Source: Microcoleus sp. EPA2
GTDB lineage: Bacteria; Cyanobacteriota; Cyanobacteriia; Cyanobacteriales; Microcoleaceae
Reading direction: 5' to 3'
Assembly: GCA_020882975.1 (NCBI GenBank)
Contig: JAHRFD010000014.1
Location: forward strand, 1-64,000
Length of the DNA: 64,000 nt
Shown here: piece by piece, positions 7,546 through 14,603 of the stretch
How positions within the stretch are numbered: position 1 is the first letter of the stretch
Layout: every line of letters begins with the position of its first letter
The notes under the pieces: model-generated
Database searches by the model: none
What the model was told of the DNA's origin: nothing
What the model saw: only the letters and a program-made list of their open reading frames with translations
Position numbers and translations under genes: made by a program

Positions 7546-8670
7546 TTAAAATCCCATCGCCCCAGCTACCGCATCCAAAGTCGGAGCAATGCCATTTTTA
7601 AACTGATTGTTGCTGTGATTAATTGCCGTATCTGGGTCTTTTAAACCATTACCAGTCAGCACGCAAACTACCGTTGCTCCCGTGGGAACTTGGTCTTTTA
7701 CCTTCAGCAAACCGGCCACAGAAGCTGCACTCGCAGGTTCGCAGAAAATCCCTTCCTGGGATGCTAACAAACGGTAAGCATCCAGAATTTCAGCGTCGGT
7801 GACAGCACTAAAACTGCCGCGGCTGGCTTCCGAAGCTGCCACAGCCTGTGTCCAACTAGCTGGGTTGCCGATCCGAATCGCTGTCGCCAGAGTTTCTGGG
7901 TGCGACACGGGCGATCCACTCACCAAAGGTGCAGCCCCCGCCGCCTGAAATCCCATCATCTTTGGCAAGCGGGAACATTTTTTCGCTTGATGGTATTGAC
8001 AAAAACCCATCCAGTATGCTGTGATGTTTCCCGCATTTCCTACGGGAATGCACAGCCAGTCTGGGGCATCGCCCAAAGCATCAACGACTTCAAAAGCGCC
8101 GGTTTTTTGGCCTTCCAATCGGTAAGGATTCACCGAATTGACCAACGTCACCGGGTAGTTAACGGCCATTTCCCGGACTATTTCTAAAGCCCGATCGAAA
8201 TTTCCTTGAATCGAAATCACTTCCGCACCGTAGAGCAAAGCTTGGGCCAACTTGCCCAAAGCCACGTAACCTTCGGGAATCAATACGAAAGCTCGCATCC
8301 CCCCACGTCGGGCGTAGGCGGCTGCTGCTGCGGAAGTATTGCCCGTACTGGCGCAAATTACTGCCTTGGCACCTGCTTCCTTGGCCTTGGAAATCGCCAT
8401 TGTCATCCCCCGGTCTTTGAAACTACCAGTGGGGTTGAGGCCGTCGTATTTGACTAGGACTCGCACGTCTCTACCGATGAGAGCGGCGATCGCAGGTGCT
8501 GGAATCAGGGGAGTGTTGCCTTCTTGGAGTGTCACTACCGGCGTAGTTTCCGTCACCGGCAGGTAGGGGCGATAAGCTTCGATTAAGCCCGGCCAGCCGT
8601 AGTGTTTTGGCATGACTGCGCGGGCAGCAGGGTTATGAGCAGAGTCAGTTACAGGTAGAATCAGGGTCAC
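7546..8670 (-). CDS. thrC: threonine synthase
   Basis: A 374-residue PLP enzyme converting O-phosphohomoserine to threonine, cytoplasmic. Visible motifs are the PLP lysine in TGSFKDRGM (Lys85), the substrate-binding [17 protein letters not shown], the phosphate loop IPVGNAGNI and the C-terminal [13 protein letters not shown]. Its length matches the compact class of bacterial threonine synthases (about 350-375 residues). The gene is divergent from the small gene at 8792, with about 120 bp between them for both promoters. The identification is secure. Confidence 0.95.
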   Translation of the reverse strand: MTLILPVTDSAHNPAARAVMPKHYGWPGLIEAYRPYLPVTETTPVVTLQEGNTPLIPAPAIAALIGRDVRVLVKYDGLNPTGSFKDRGMTMAISKAKEAGAKAVICASTGNTSAAAAAYARRGGMRAFVLIPEGYVALGKLAQALLYGAEVISIQGNFDRALEIVREMAVNYPVTLVNSVNPYRLEGQKTGAFEVVDALGDAPDWLCIPVGNAGNITAYWMGFCQYHQAKKCSRLPKMMGFQAAGAAPLVSGSPVSHPETLATAIRIGNPASWTQAVAASEASRGSFSAVTDAEILDAYRLLASQEGIFCEPASAASVAGLLKVKDQVPTGATVVCVLTGNGLKDPDTAINHSNNQFKNGIAPTLDAVAGAMGF

Positions 8671-8791
8671 GATGTCAATGGTTTTGAGGCAATGGCCAAG
8701 GAATTTACACCAATTTTAGCTCGATCGGTTAATTTGATGTTTAATACGATCGGTTCAGGTTAAAGTAACTTAATGGTGTGAATGTGTAGAT

Positions 8792-9079
8792 ATGTCTACC
8801 CAATTACTAATGTCAAATAATTCATCCACTCTTTCTCGGCCTCAAATCACGGCTAGCAATCCCGAAATGGCTAGTGCTTCTGCCCTACCGACCGGTTTGA
8901 CCCGGAAAGTAGAGTCTGCGAAGTCTCCGTATCAAGCCGACCACCAAGTTAAATTTCTGCACCTGCAAGCAGAAATCGAATCCTTGCTGCTACAAGTGCA
9001 AACCCTCAAACAGCAACGCTCTGTTGCTGGCTCTCAAGTTGCGATCGGCCAAAATTCTGCAGGTAGCAACAACAATTAG
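8792..9079 (+). CDS. small hypothetical protein with C-terminal coiled coil
   Basis: A 95-residue protein. The first 45 residues are Ser/Thr/Ala-rich and probably disordered. Residues 48-76 (VKFLHLQAEIESLLLQVQTLKQQ region) have a leucine heptad pattern that should form a short coiled coil. The tail is Asn/Gly/Ser-rich. It resembles small conserved cyanobacterial proteins of unknown function. There is no recognisable Shine-Dalgarno sequence before the ATG. It lies divergent to thrC. Confidence 0.6.
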   Translation: MSTQLLMSNNSSTLSRPQITASNPEMASASALPTGLTRKVESAKSPYQADHQVKFLHLQAEIESLLLQVQTLKQQRSVAGSQVAIGQNSAGSNNN

Positions 9080-9327
9080 TAGTAGCAACTCGTGCTAATT
9101 GTGCCGCCCCTGTGGTATAAAAAGTAAAGTTTTGTTGACCGCAGTGTTTTTTTAACCAAAAGCGCTAGCCAATTAATCTGCGGCTAGCGATAGCTAGCAT
9201 TTGTTAAAACGCGCTTCTTAAAACGCGATCGCCTACCTAAACTAGCCTGGTGCTGACTTGCAGCAGGCGACATGGTACTGCGTTAATTTTGTGACCGGTT
9301 CTACTGGTACAGGGAAAATCTAGATCG

Positions 9328-9350
9328 ATCCCCAACTTCTAGTTGGGGAT
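9328..9350 (+). promoter_or_regulatory. perfect 10-bp hairpin in the desA leader
   Basis: ATCCCCAACT pairs perfectly with AGTTGGGGAT around a three-base TCT loop. It ends 23 nt before the desA ATG and about 16 nt before the presumed ribosome binding site (GAGAG). Being in the 5' untranslated region of a desaturase gene, whose family is typically cold-induced, it may affect mRNA stability or translation. Structure is seen; function is inferred. Confidence 0.5.
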
Positions 9351-9373
9351 TTCCAAACATTCCAAGAGAGTTT

Positions 9374-10426
9374 ATGACAGCATCGATCGAAAAACCACTA
9401 AATTTGACATCCGCAAGTGACACTTCCAACTTGCGCCTCAAAGATATTCTCAAAACCCTGCCGCGGGAAGTATTCGTCAAAAACCCCCGCAAAGCTTGGA
9501 CAAAAGTCATCATCAACGTTTTGCTAGTTGCTGTCGGTTACTGGGGCCTAGCAGTATCCCCTTGGTTTCTACTACCCCTGATGTGGATTTTCACAGGTAC
9601 TGCATTGACCGGTTTTTTTGTGATCGGCCACGACTGCGGACACCGGTCATTTTCTAACCGCCGCTGGGTAAACGATTTAGTCGGACATCTAGCATTTTTG
9701 CCATTAATTTACCCGTTTCACGCATGGCGTCACGGACACAATTATCACCACAAGCATACCAACAAAATTGGAGAAGATAATGCTTGGCAGCCCATGAGAG
9801 CAGAAGACTACGCTGCTGCTCCCAAGGCTTTACAAATAGCTTATAGTTTAATTTTTGGTCCGCTATGGTGGGTAGGCTCGATCGCCCATTGGGCAAAAGT
9901 GCACTTCATGTGGTGGCGCTTCAAAGGCCAACAGAAACAAGAACAAGTCCGCTTTTCTGTGTTAGTGGTTTTAATCGGTGCTGCGATCGTATTTCCCACA
10001 CTAATTGCCACAACAGGCATCTGGGGATTCGTCAAATTTTGGTTACTGCCCTGGATGGTTTACCATTTCTGGATGAGCACATTCACGATTGTTCACCACA
10101 CCGCACCAGACATTTCATTCAAAGAACCTTCAGAATGGAATGAAGCCCAAGCGCAACTATCGGGAACAGTTCACTGCGATTATCCTCGCTGGGTAGAGTT
10201 CCTATGTCACGACATTAACGTCCACGTTCCCCACCACTTGTCAACAGCAATTCCCTGGTATAACTTGCGGCTAGCCCACAGTAGCTTGAAAGAAAATTGG
10301 CAAAATCATCTCTATGAAACCAAATTTTCTTGGTCTTTGATGAAGCGGATTGCCGACAACTGTCACCTCTACGATCCCGCGGGTGGCTATCTGACATTGG
10401 AAGATTTTAAAGCTCAAGCTAAGTAG
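9374..10426 (+). CDS. desA: acyl-lipid Delta-12 (omega-6) desaturase DesA
   Basis: A 350-residue membrane-bound desaturase that introduces the Delta-12 double bond into membrane lipid acyl chains. The three histidine boxes are present: HDCGH (86-90), HNYHH (122-126) and HVPHH (about 286-290). Between them are hydrophobic segments such as IIVNVLLVAVGYW-like 47-57 and FVKFWLLPWMVYHFWMS (key part WMVYHFWMSTF). The stretch NRRWVNDLVGHLAFLPLIYPFH is characteristic of the cyanobacterial DesA group rather than DesB. Expression is usually cold-regulated, and a strong hairpin lies in the leader. It is a single gene followed by a repeat-rich spacer. Confidence 0.92.
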   Translation: MTASIEKPLNLTSASDTSNLRLKDILKTLPREVFVKNPRKAWTKVIINVLLVAVGYWGLAVSPWFLLPLMWIFTGTALTGFFVIGHDCGHRSFSNRRWVNDLVGHLAFLPLIYPFHAWRHGHNYHHKHTNKIGEDNAWQPMRAEDYAAAPKALQIAYSLIFGPLWWVGSIAHWAKVHFMWWRFKGQQKQEQVRFSVLVVLIGAAIVFPTLIATTGIWGFVKFWLLPWMVYHFWMSTFTIVHHTAPDISFKEPSEWNEAQAQLSGTVHCDYPRWVEFLCHDINVHVPHHLSTAIPWYNLRLAHSSLKENWQNHLYETKFSWSLMKRIADNCHLYDPAGGYLTLEDFKAQAK

Positions 10427-10429
10427 TCA

Positions 10430-10634
10430 GCAGTCATTAGTCAGCAGTCATTAGCTATTGGTTATTGGTGTCGCCCTGAGCGAAGCGTCGAAGGGTTATT
10501 GGTTATTGGTTATTTACTGTACCCAGCCCTTCGACTAGGCTCAGGAACCGCCTAGCGTCGCCAGCCAGCGAAGCGTCGAAGGGTTATTGGTTAAGAATTC
10601 CCAATTCCCAATTCCCAATTCCCAATTCCCAATG
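10430..10634. repeat. mixed short-repeat block (GGTTATT, CCCTTCGAC, AATTCCC units)
   Basis: It contains AGTCAGCAGTCATT repeats and GGTTATT heptamers. It also holds two inverted copies of a CCCTGAGCGAAGCGTCGAAGGG / CCCTTCGACTAGGCTCAGG element and ends in five AATTCCC heptamers touching the start of the nuclease-ParA gene. The block contains whatever promoter drives that gene. No coding sequence is visible. Confidence 0.7.
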
Positions 10635-10638
10635 AAAC

Positions 10639-12153
10639 ATGACTTTTAATCCCAATAACTGTCGCAACGAAAGCGAAGTAGAAACCAAACTAATTGTCAG
10701 CTATCTACTGCCAAAACTGGGCTATACCCCCGACAATTGGTACCAAGAAATAGCCTTTGGGAATATCCGTCTAGACTTCCTATCCTTCGCCACCCAAGTT
10801 CTCCCCATAGTCATCGATGCCGACTCGCCAATGAGCGTAGTAATTGAGGCGAAACATCCGAAGGAAAAATTAGACCGCCACATCAGGAGACTGAAACGTT
10901 ACTTAACAAGCTTAAACATTCGCTACGGACTGATCACCAATGCGAAAGAAATTAGAATATATGAAATAGCAGCCTCCGAGATTCAGCTAGTATTCAATTG
11001 CTCTGGCCAAGAACTTGAAACCAGAATCGATGAAATTATTGCTTTAATTGGCAGAGATAGTTTAAAAATAATCAAAAGTCCAGAAAATCTCGAACTAAAA
11101 GATAGTCAACTAAATTTAGTTACTCGTGATTTGACTAACGAAATAGCGATCGCTCTAAATCATCCAGCCAACGTCGAACCGCCACCAAATCCAATCTCCC
11201 AACCGGAAAATGTGCCAGAAATAGTGCCATTCGCTCCCGAAATTGTACCAAAAATAAAATTAGATCTAGTTGAACCCACAACCAGTCAAAATACTATGAA
11301 AATAATTGCTGTTTACCACAATAAAGGCGGAGTCGGCAAAACTACAACCGTAGTCAATTTAGCCGCCGCCCTCAGCAAGCAATGTAAAAGAGTCTTGGTG
11401 ATAGACTTAGACAGTCAAGCTAATACAACCTTTGCCACAGGTTTAGTCAAATTTGATGACGAAGAAGATGATGATTTGAAACAAAAAAATATTCTGCACA
11501 TCTTACAATCAGAGGATTTTTATTCAATATCAGAAGTAGCTAGAAAGTCTAATTTTTGCAGTCCAGCAATAGATGTAATTCCTTCTCACATTGATTTAAT
11601 GCAATATGAAACAGAACTAAACTCACTGGATTACAGTAGAATGATTCTGATACAGAAACTAGCAGAAGTACAAGATAAATACGATATTGTATTGATTGAT
11701 ACGCCACCGTCTTTAAATTTTTATGCCAGAGTTGCCCTGATTGCAGCCGATTATTTAATTATTCCTTCTGACTTAAAGCCTTTTGCGAATCAAGGATTAA
11801 TTAATGTCAAAGATTTTATCAAAAAAGTTAATGGATTTAAGAAACAAATCGGCAAAAATCCTCTACAGGTTTTAGGTGTACTTCCTTGTAAAATCTCAAC
11901 TAACGGTAAATTTATACAATACAGTTTGCCTAGGCGGAGGGATGCAATTCCCAAACGTTACGGTATAGAAATTATGGAAAGCGTAATTTATGAAAGAGAT
12001 GATTTGGCTAAGTGTGCAGAACAAACTCAAATATTCGGAGATATCGAAATTGCCGACCCTATCTCCGTGTTAGACTTTAAGCCAGATTCAATCGCATCCC
12101 AAGAGTTTGAAGTATTAGCAATGGAAGTCTTGGAAAAGATAGGTGAAAAATAA
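10639..12153 (+). CDS. PD-(D/E)xK nuclease-like (HsdR N-terminal type) domain fused to ParA ATPase
   Basis: A 504-residue fusion. Residues 1-115 resemble the type I restriction HsdR N-terminal domain. After ESEVETKLI come GNIRLDF (Asp46) and VVIEAKHP (Glu70, Lys72), the D...ExK arrangement of PD-(D/E)xK nucleases, then YGLITNAKEIRIYE. A Pro-rich linker (175-215) leads to a complete ParA/MinD-type ATPase. It has the deviant Walker A KGGVGKTT (229-236), DLDSQANTT (256-264), the Walker B-like LIDTPPS (352-358) and the region YLIIPSDLKPFANQG. ParA proteins move DNA or protein cargo using ATP and a ParB partner. A ParB-like gene follows with a TAATG overlap (coupled translation) and a second one after it. 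The ATG has no clear ribosome binding site. Confidence 0.85.
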   Translation: MTFNPNNCRNESEVETKLIVSYLLPKLGYTPDNWYQEIAFGNIRLDFLSFATQVLPIVIDADSPMSVVIEAKHPKEKLDRHIRRLKRYLTSLNIRYGLITNAKEIRIYEIAASEIQLVFNCSGQELETRIDEIIALIGRDSLKIIKSPENLELKDSQLNLVTRDLTNEIAIALNHPANVEPPPNPISQPENVPEIVPFAPEIVPKIKLDLVEPTTSQNTMKIIAVYHNKGGVGKTTTVVNLAAALSKQCKRVLVIDLDSQANTTFATGLVKFDDEEDDDLKQKNILHILQSEDFYSISEVARKSNFCSPAIDVIPSHIDLMQYETELNSLDYSRMILIQKLAEVQDKYDIVLIDTPPSLNFYARVALIAADYLIIPSDLKPFANQGLINVKDFIKKVNGFKKQIGKNPLQVLGVLPCKISTNGKFIQYSLPRRRDAIPKRYGIEIMESVIYERDDLAKCAEQTQIFGDIEIADPISVLDFKPDSIASQEFEVLAMEVLEKIGEK

Positions 12154-13073
12154 TGCAAAAATTATCCCCCTCGTTGGTAGCAGTAAAAAAGATTACATCT
12201 AAAGTTCCTCGTGACAATTTTGCCGATCGCGATTTGGAGAAAGTCGCCCAACTAATTTTAGAATTAGGAGGATTGATCAACCCCATAATTCTCCGGCGCA
12301 ACGGGATGGAAGCCTACGAGATAGTAGACGGAGACTTTGAATACTATGCGGCGGCGAAAGCCAGGGAAATCAACCCTATGAAAGGCGAGACCATCGGAGC
12401 ATTTATTCTGGAACCAGAAAATGAAGAACTTCTCCTAGAGCAGGTTAAAGCGCTGAGGAAATCAGCCCAAACTGGCAATTTAGTTGAAAGTCCAGAAACC
12501 GGGTTTTTTGACGAAAATACTTCATCGCAGCCCGCAGACTCCATAAAAAACCCGGTTTCTTTAGTCGAAGTCCCTAATTTATGTGAAAACGAAACTCCCG
12601 AAGATTCATCCAGTTTAGAACAGCGACTAACAAATATTGAAACTAGGTTAGAAAATCAAATTAATGAATTAAAAGCCGAGTACGCCCGCGAACAACAGGT
12701 TTTAGCCCAGAGTATAAAAGAAGTTGAAAACCGAATCTTACAACAAGTACCTCTGTTAGTTGAAGCTGGCTTAGCAAATAGAATTAATGAGTTGAAACCA
12801 GAGTCGCCGCCCAAAAAACAGGCGGTTGAAAACGTAACTTCCCAACCAATGTCGCTGTTATCAGCGCTCAATACTCTAGAGAAATCTGAACTTTCGGCGA
12901 CTTTTAAAGATGCTGGGCTGAAGCCTAAAGTAATCGAAACAATACTCGAAATAATACTCGAAGAGCGAGATGTGCGGCCGTTTGAGTCATTTACAAGTGC
13001 GGTGAAACGTATTGACGGGTTAACCGACAAAACAATGATTAAAATAATTGACAAGTGGCACAAATACTCATAA
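12153..13073 (+). CDS. ParB-like protein 1 with coiled coil
   Basis: A 306-residue protein whose ATG overlaps the stop of the ParA fusion by one base. Residues 8-75 look like a ParB/sulfiredoxin N-terminal domain (VPRDNFADRDLEKVAQLI, LINPIILRR, YEIVDGDFEYYAAAK). The GERR motif that binds CTP in ParB is replaced by GDFE. Residues 150-215 form a coiled coil. The C-terminal 70 residues are helical and end in FTSAVKRIDGLTDKTMIKIID, possibly a helix-hairpin-helix. Residues 114-136 are encoded by an inserted inverted repeat (12494-12560). It probably works with the upstream ParA as its partner or adaptor. It is not a standard chromosomal ParB: no helix-turn-helix is obvious. Confidence 0.7.
   Translation: MQKLSPSLVAVKKITSKVPRDNFADRDLEKVAQLILELGGLINPIILRRNGMEAYEIVDGDFEYYAAAKAREINPMKGETIGAFILEPENEELLLEQVKALRKSAQTGNLVESPETGFFDENTSSQPADSIKNPVSLVEVPNLCENETPEDSSSLEQRLTNIETRLENQINELKAEYAREQQVLAQSIKEVENRILQQVPLLVEAGLANRINELKPESPPKKQAVENVTSQPMSLLSALNTLEKSELSATFKDAGLKPKVIETILEIILEERDVRPFESFTSAVKRIDGLTDKTMIKIIDKWHKYS
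12494..12560. repeat. 16-bp inverted repeat inside the ParB-like gene
   Basis: AGAAACCGGGTTTTTT at 12494-12509 and its exact reverse complement at 12545-12560 flank 35 bp. The element belongs to the dispersed GAAACCGGGTTT family also seen at 2539-2608, 41782-41814 and 63683. It reads through in frame and encodes about residues 114-136 of ParB-like protein 1. Confidence 0.75.
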
Positions 13074-13088
13074 CTCGCAATTCCTGTA

Positions 13089-13218
13089 GCGTGTTTTCTT
13101 GCCTTTCCAATTAGGTTCAGATCCCCCTAAATCCCCCTTAATAAGGGGGACTTTGAATGCTCTTGTTCCCCCCTTGTTAAGGGGGGCTAGGGGGGATCTC
13201 CGGGTCAATAAAACACGC
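13089..13218. repeat. MITE-like palindromic element between the two ParB-like genes
   Basis: A 79-bp nested palindrome (13120-13198) starts and ends with GATCCCCC / GGGGGATC and contains two inner stems (CCCCCTTAATAAGGGGG and CCCCCCTTGTTAAGGGGGG). Outside it, GCGTGTTTT (13089-13097) and AAAACACGC (13210-13218) are terminal inverted repeats. Almost the same palindrome lies at 23070-23150 in the opposite orientation. It is probably a non-autonomous mobile repeat; it separates two genes that otherwise look like one operon. Confidence 0.6.
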
Positions 13219-13451
13219 TCTGCGCCCACTGGGAACGTTAGCCCAGTGAGGCTCCACACTAACAAAAGTAAAGATGAGTTAAGCAATGTATCATTGGTGT
13301 CCCCCAGCCAGTTAAACTCATCACAGTCGCTTGTTTTAGGAATTGCAGTAACTTTTGTCGATCGCCAGGGATGTCGCCCCACGGAAGCCGCGTAGATATA
13401 CATAAATCCCTAAAACACCTAATTTTTATAAAAAAGGGGGTTTTTAACAAG

Positions 13452-14510
13452 ATGGAGCGATCGCAAGATCAAAACCGAATAATTGAATATTTGCGGATTA
13501 AGCCAATTAGTCACAGTCAAATTTACACTTCCCAAATTGCGATACCAGAGACTCAGCGGGGCGAAATTATCCGCGATCGCCGCGAAGCTCTCAGAAGAAG
13601 TCTAATTGAGCAAGGGAGCAACTTGATTCCTTTAATTGTACGCCCCACAGAAGCTTACAGCAACGAAGAAGAATACGAAGTTGTCTGCGGTGCTGATTGG
13701 TGCATAGTTGCTAAAGAACTTGGCCTCGCACAAATGTGGGCTTGGGTGTTTGAAATGACCGATGAGGAAGTAGCTGCTGCTCAAACAGAAATGGAACTTT
13801 TAGCTCCACAGCCAACTCAAAAAACAGCCCAAATTGAGAGTCTACTGCAACAATTTGAGCTATCATTTCAAAAAAAAGTAGAAAGTCTAACAAAACAAAT
13901 AGAACACTCAATAAAAAAAAATGAAGACCTGCTCAAAAAACAAGTAAAAGCTCTAACTGAGCAGAAGTTAGAGGGCGACAAAATAGAACAGATTAGGATT
14001 GTAATCGAAGAAATTGAACAAACATTTAACAAAAAGGTAGACAAATTGGCTAAAAAAATTGAGCGATCTGGCATCAATATTCCTCCCACGTCTGCTGCGA
14101 TGGATGAGATGAATCTGGAAGGTGCGTTAACACTGTTGGATGAATTCGAGAAATTGCTGTCAATTAAATTAGAATTCACCGTCGAAACAATTAATCAGTT
14201 TGTGGCGGAGGCAATTACAGGTCTAGAATCAGACCTGAAAAATCAAATTGCAAGGCTCCGTCACCAACTTGGAGGCACCGTCCACAACTCTGGAATACCA
14301 CCAGAGACCAAGCCGAAAACTAAGTCTAAAACACAGCCCAAAAAACCGTTTTTGCCACAATTACCGCCGTTGCAATCCCCACCAGAAGACTACGACAGTC
14401 TCTCCCTCAGACGCTTGAAGGCGATCGGCAAAGAGCGGAAATTGCGAGGTTATGCACGGATGAAACGACCAGAAATTCTGGCTGCTCTCAAACGCATTGA
14501 CGGTAAATAA
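13452..14510 (+). CDS. ParB-like protein 2 with long coiled coil and SAP/Rho-N-like end
   Basis: A 352-residue protein. I start it at the ATG at 13452 (MERSQDQNRI) because the frame further upstream lies in repeat DNA. Residues 25-100 resemble a ParB N-terminal domain (IAIPETQRGEIIRDRREALRRSL, key part IIRDRREALRRSL; LIPLIVRP; YEVVCGADWCIVAKELGL). GADW stands where ParB has GERR. Residues 122-275 form a long Lys/Glu-rich coiled coil. Residues 313-350 (SLSLRRLKAIGKERKLRGY...) look like a SAP or Rho N-terminal helix-extended loop-helix domain, which usually binds nucleic acid. With the ParA fusion and ParB-like protein 1 it forms an unusual cluster. The function is unknown. Confidence 0.7.
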   Translation: MERSQDQNRIIEYLRIKPISHSQIYTSQIAIPETQRGEIIRDRREALRRSLIEQGSNLIPLIVRPTEAYSNEEEYEVVCGADWCIVAKELGLAQMWAWVFEMTDEEVAAAQTEMELLAPQPTQKTAQIESLLQQFELSFQKKVESLTKQIEHSIKKNEDLLKKQVKALTEQKLEGDKIEQIRIVIEEIEQTFNKKVDKLAKKIERSGINIPPTSAAMDEMNLEGALTLLDEFEKLLSIKLEFTVETINQFVAEAITGLESDLKNQIARLRHQLGGTVHNSGIPPETKPKTKSKTQPKKPFLPQLPPLQSPPEDYDSLSLRRLKAIGKERKLRGYARMKRPEILAALKRIDGK

Positions 14511-14529
14511 AATCGAGGGAATACCAAGC

Positions 14530-14556
14530 TACCCGAATTCTTAAATAATTCGGGTA
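14530..14556. terminator. terminator between ParB-like 2 and the ligase gene
   Basis: TACCCGAATT pairs with AATTCGGGTA (10 bp) around a 7-nt loop, in the short spacer between two convergent genes. A T-rich TTTA follows on the plus strand. It probably works for both directions. Confidence 0.65.
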
Positions 14557-14603
14557 TTTAACACAGATATTAAAACATTGCTAAAATACTGTATCAAAAC
14601 AGA

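Noticed and set aside
7856-8566. Several open frames of 60-95 codons within thrC on both strands
   Set aside because: They are shadows of the well-supported thrC frame and show no features of their own.
13099-13403. Overlapping open frames on both strands (98 and 111 codons) in the spacer between the ParB-like genes
   Set aside because: They are produced by the palindromic repeat and have no ribosome binding site or family similarity.
10639-14510. Chromosomal ParABS origin-partition locus
   Set aside because: No parS-like sites are seen, the ParB-like proteins lack GERR and a helix-turn-helix, and the ParA is fused to a nuclease-like domain, so it is not the standard chromosome segregation locus.
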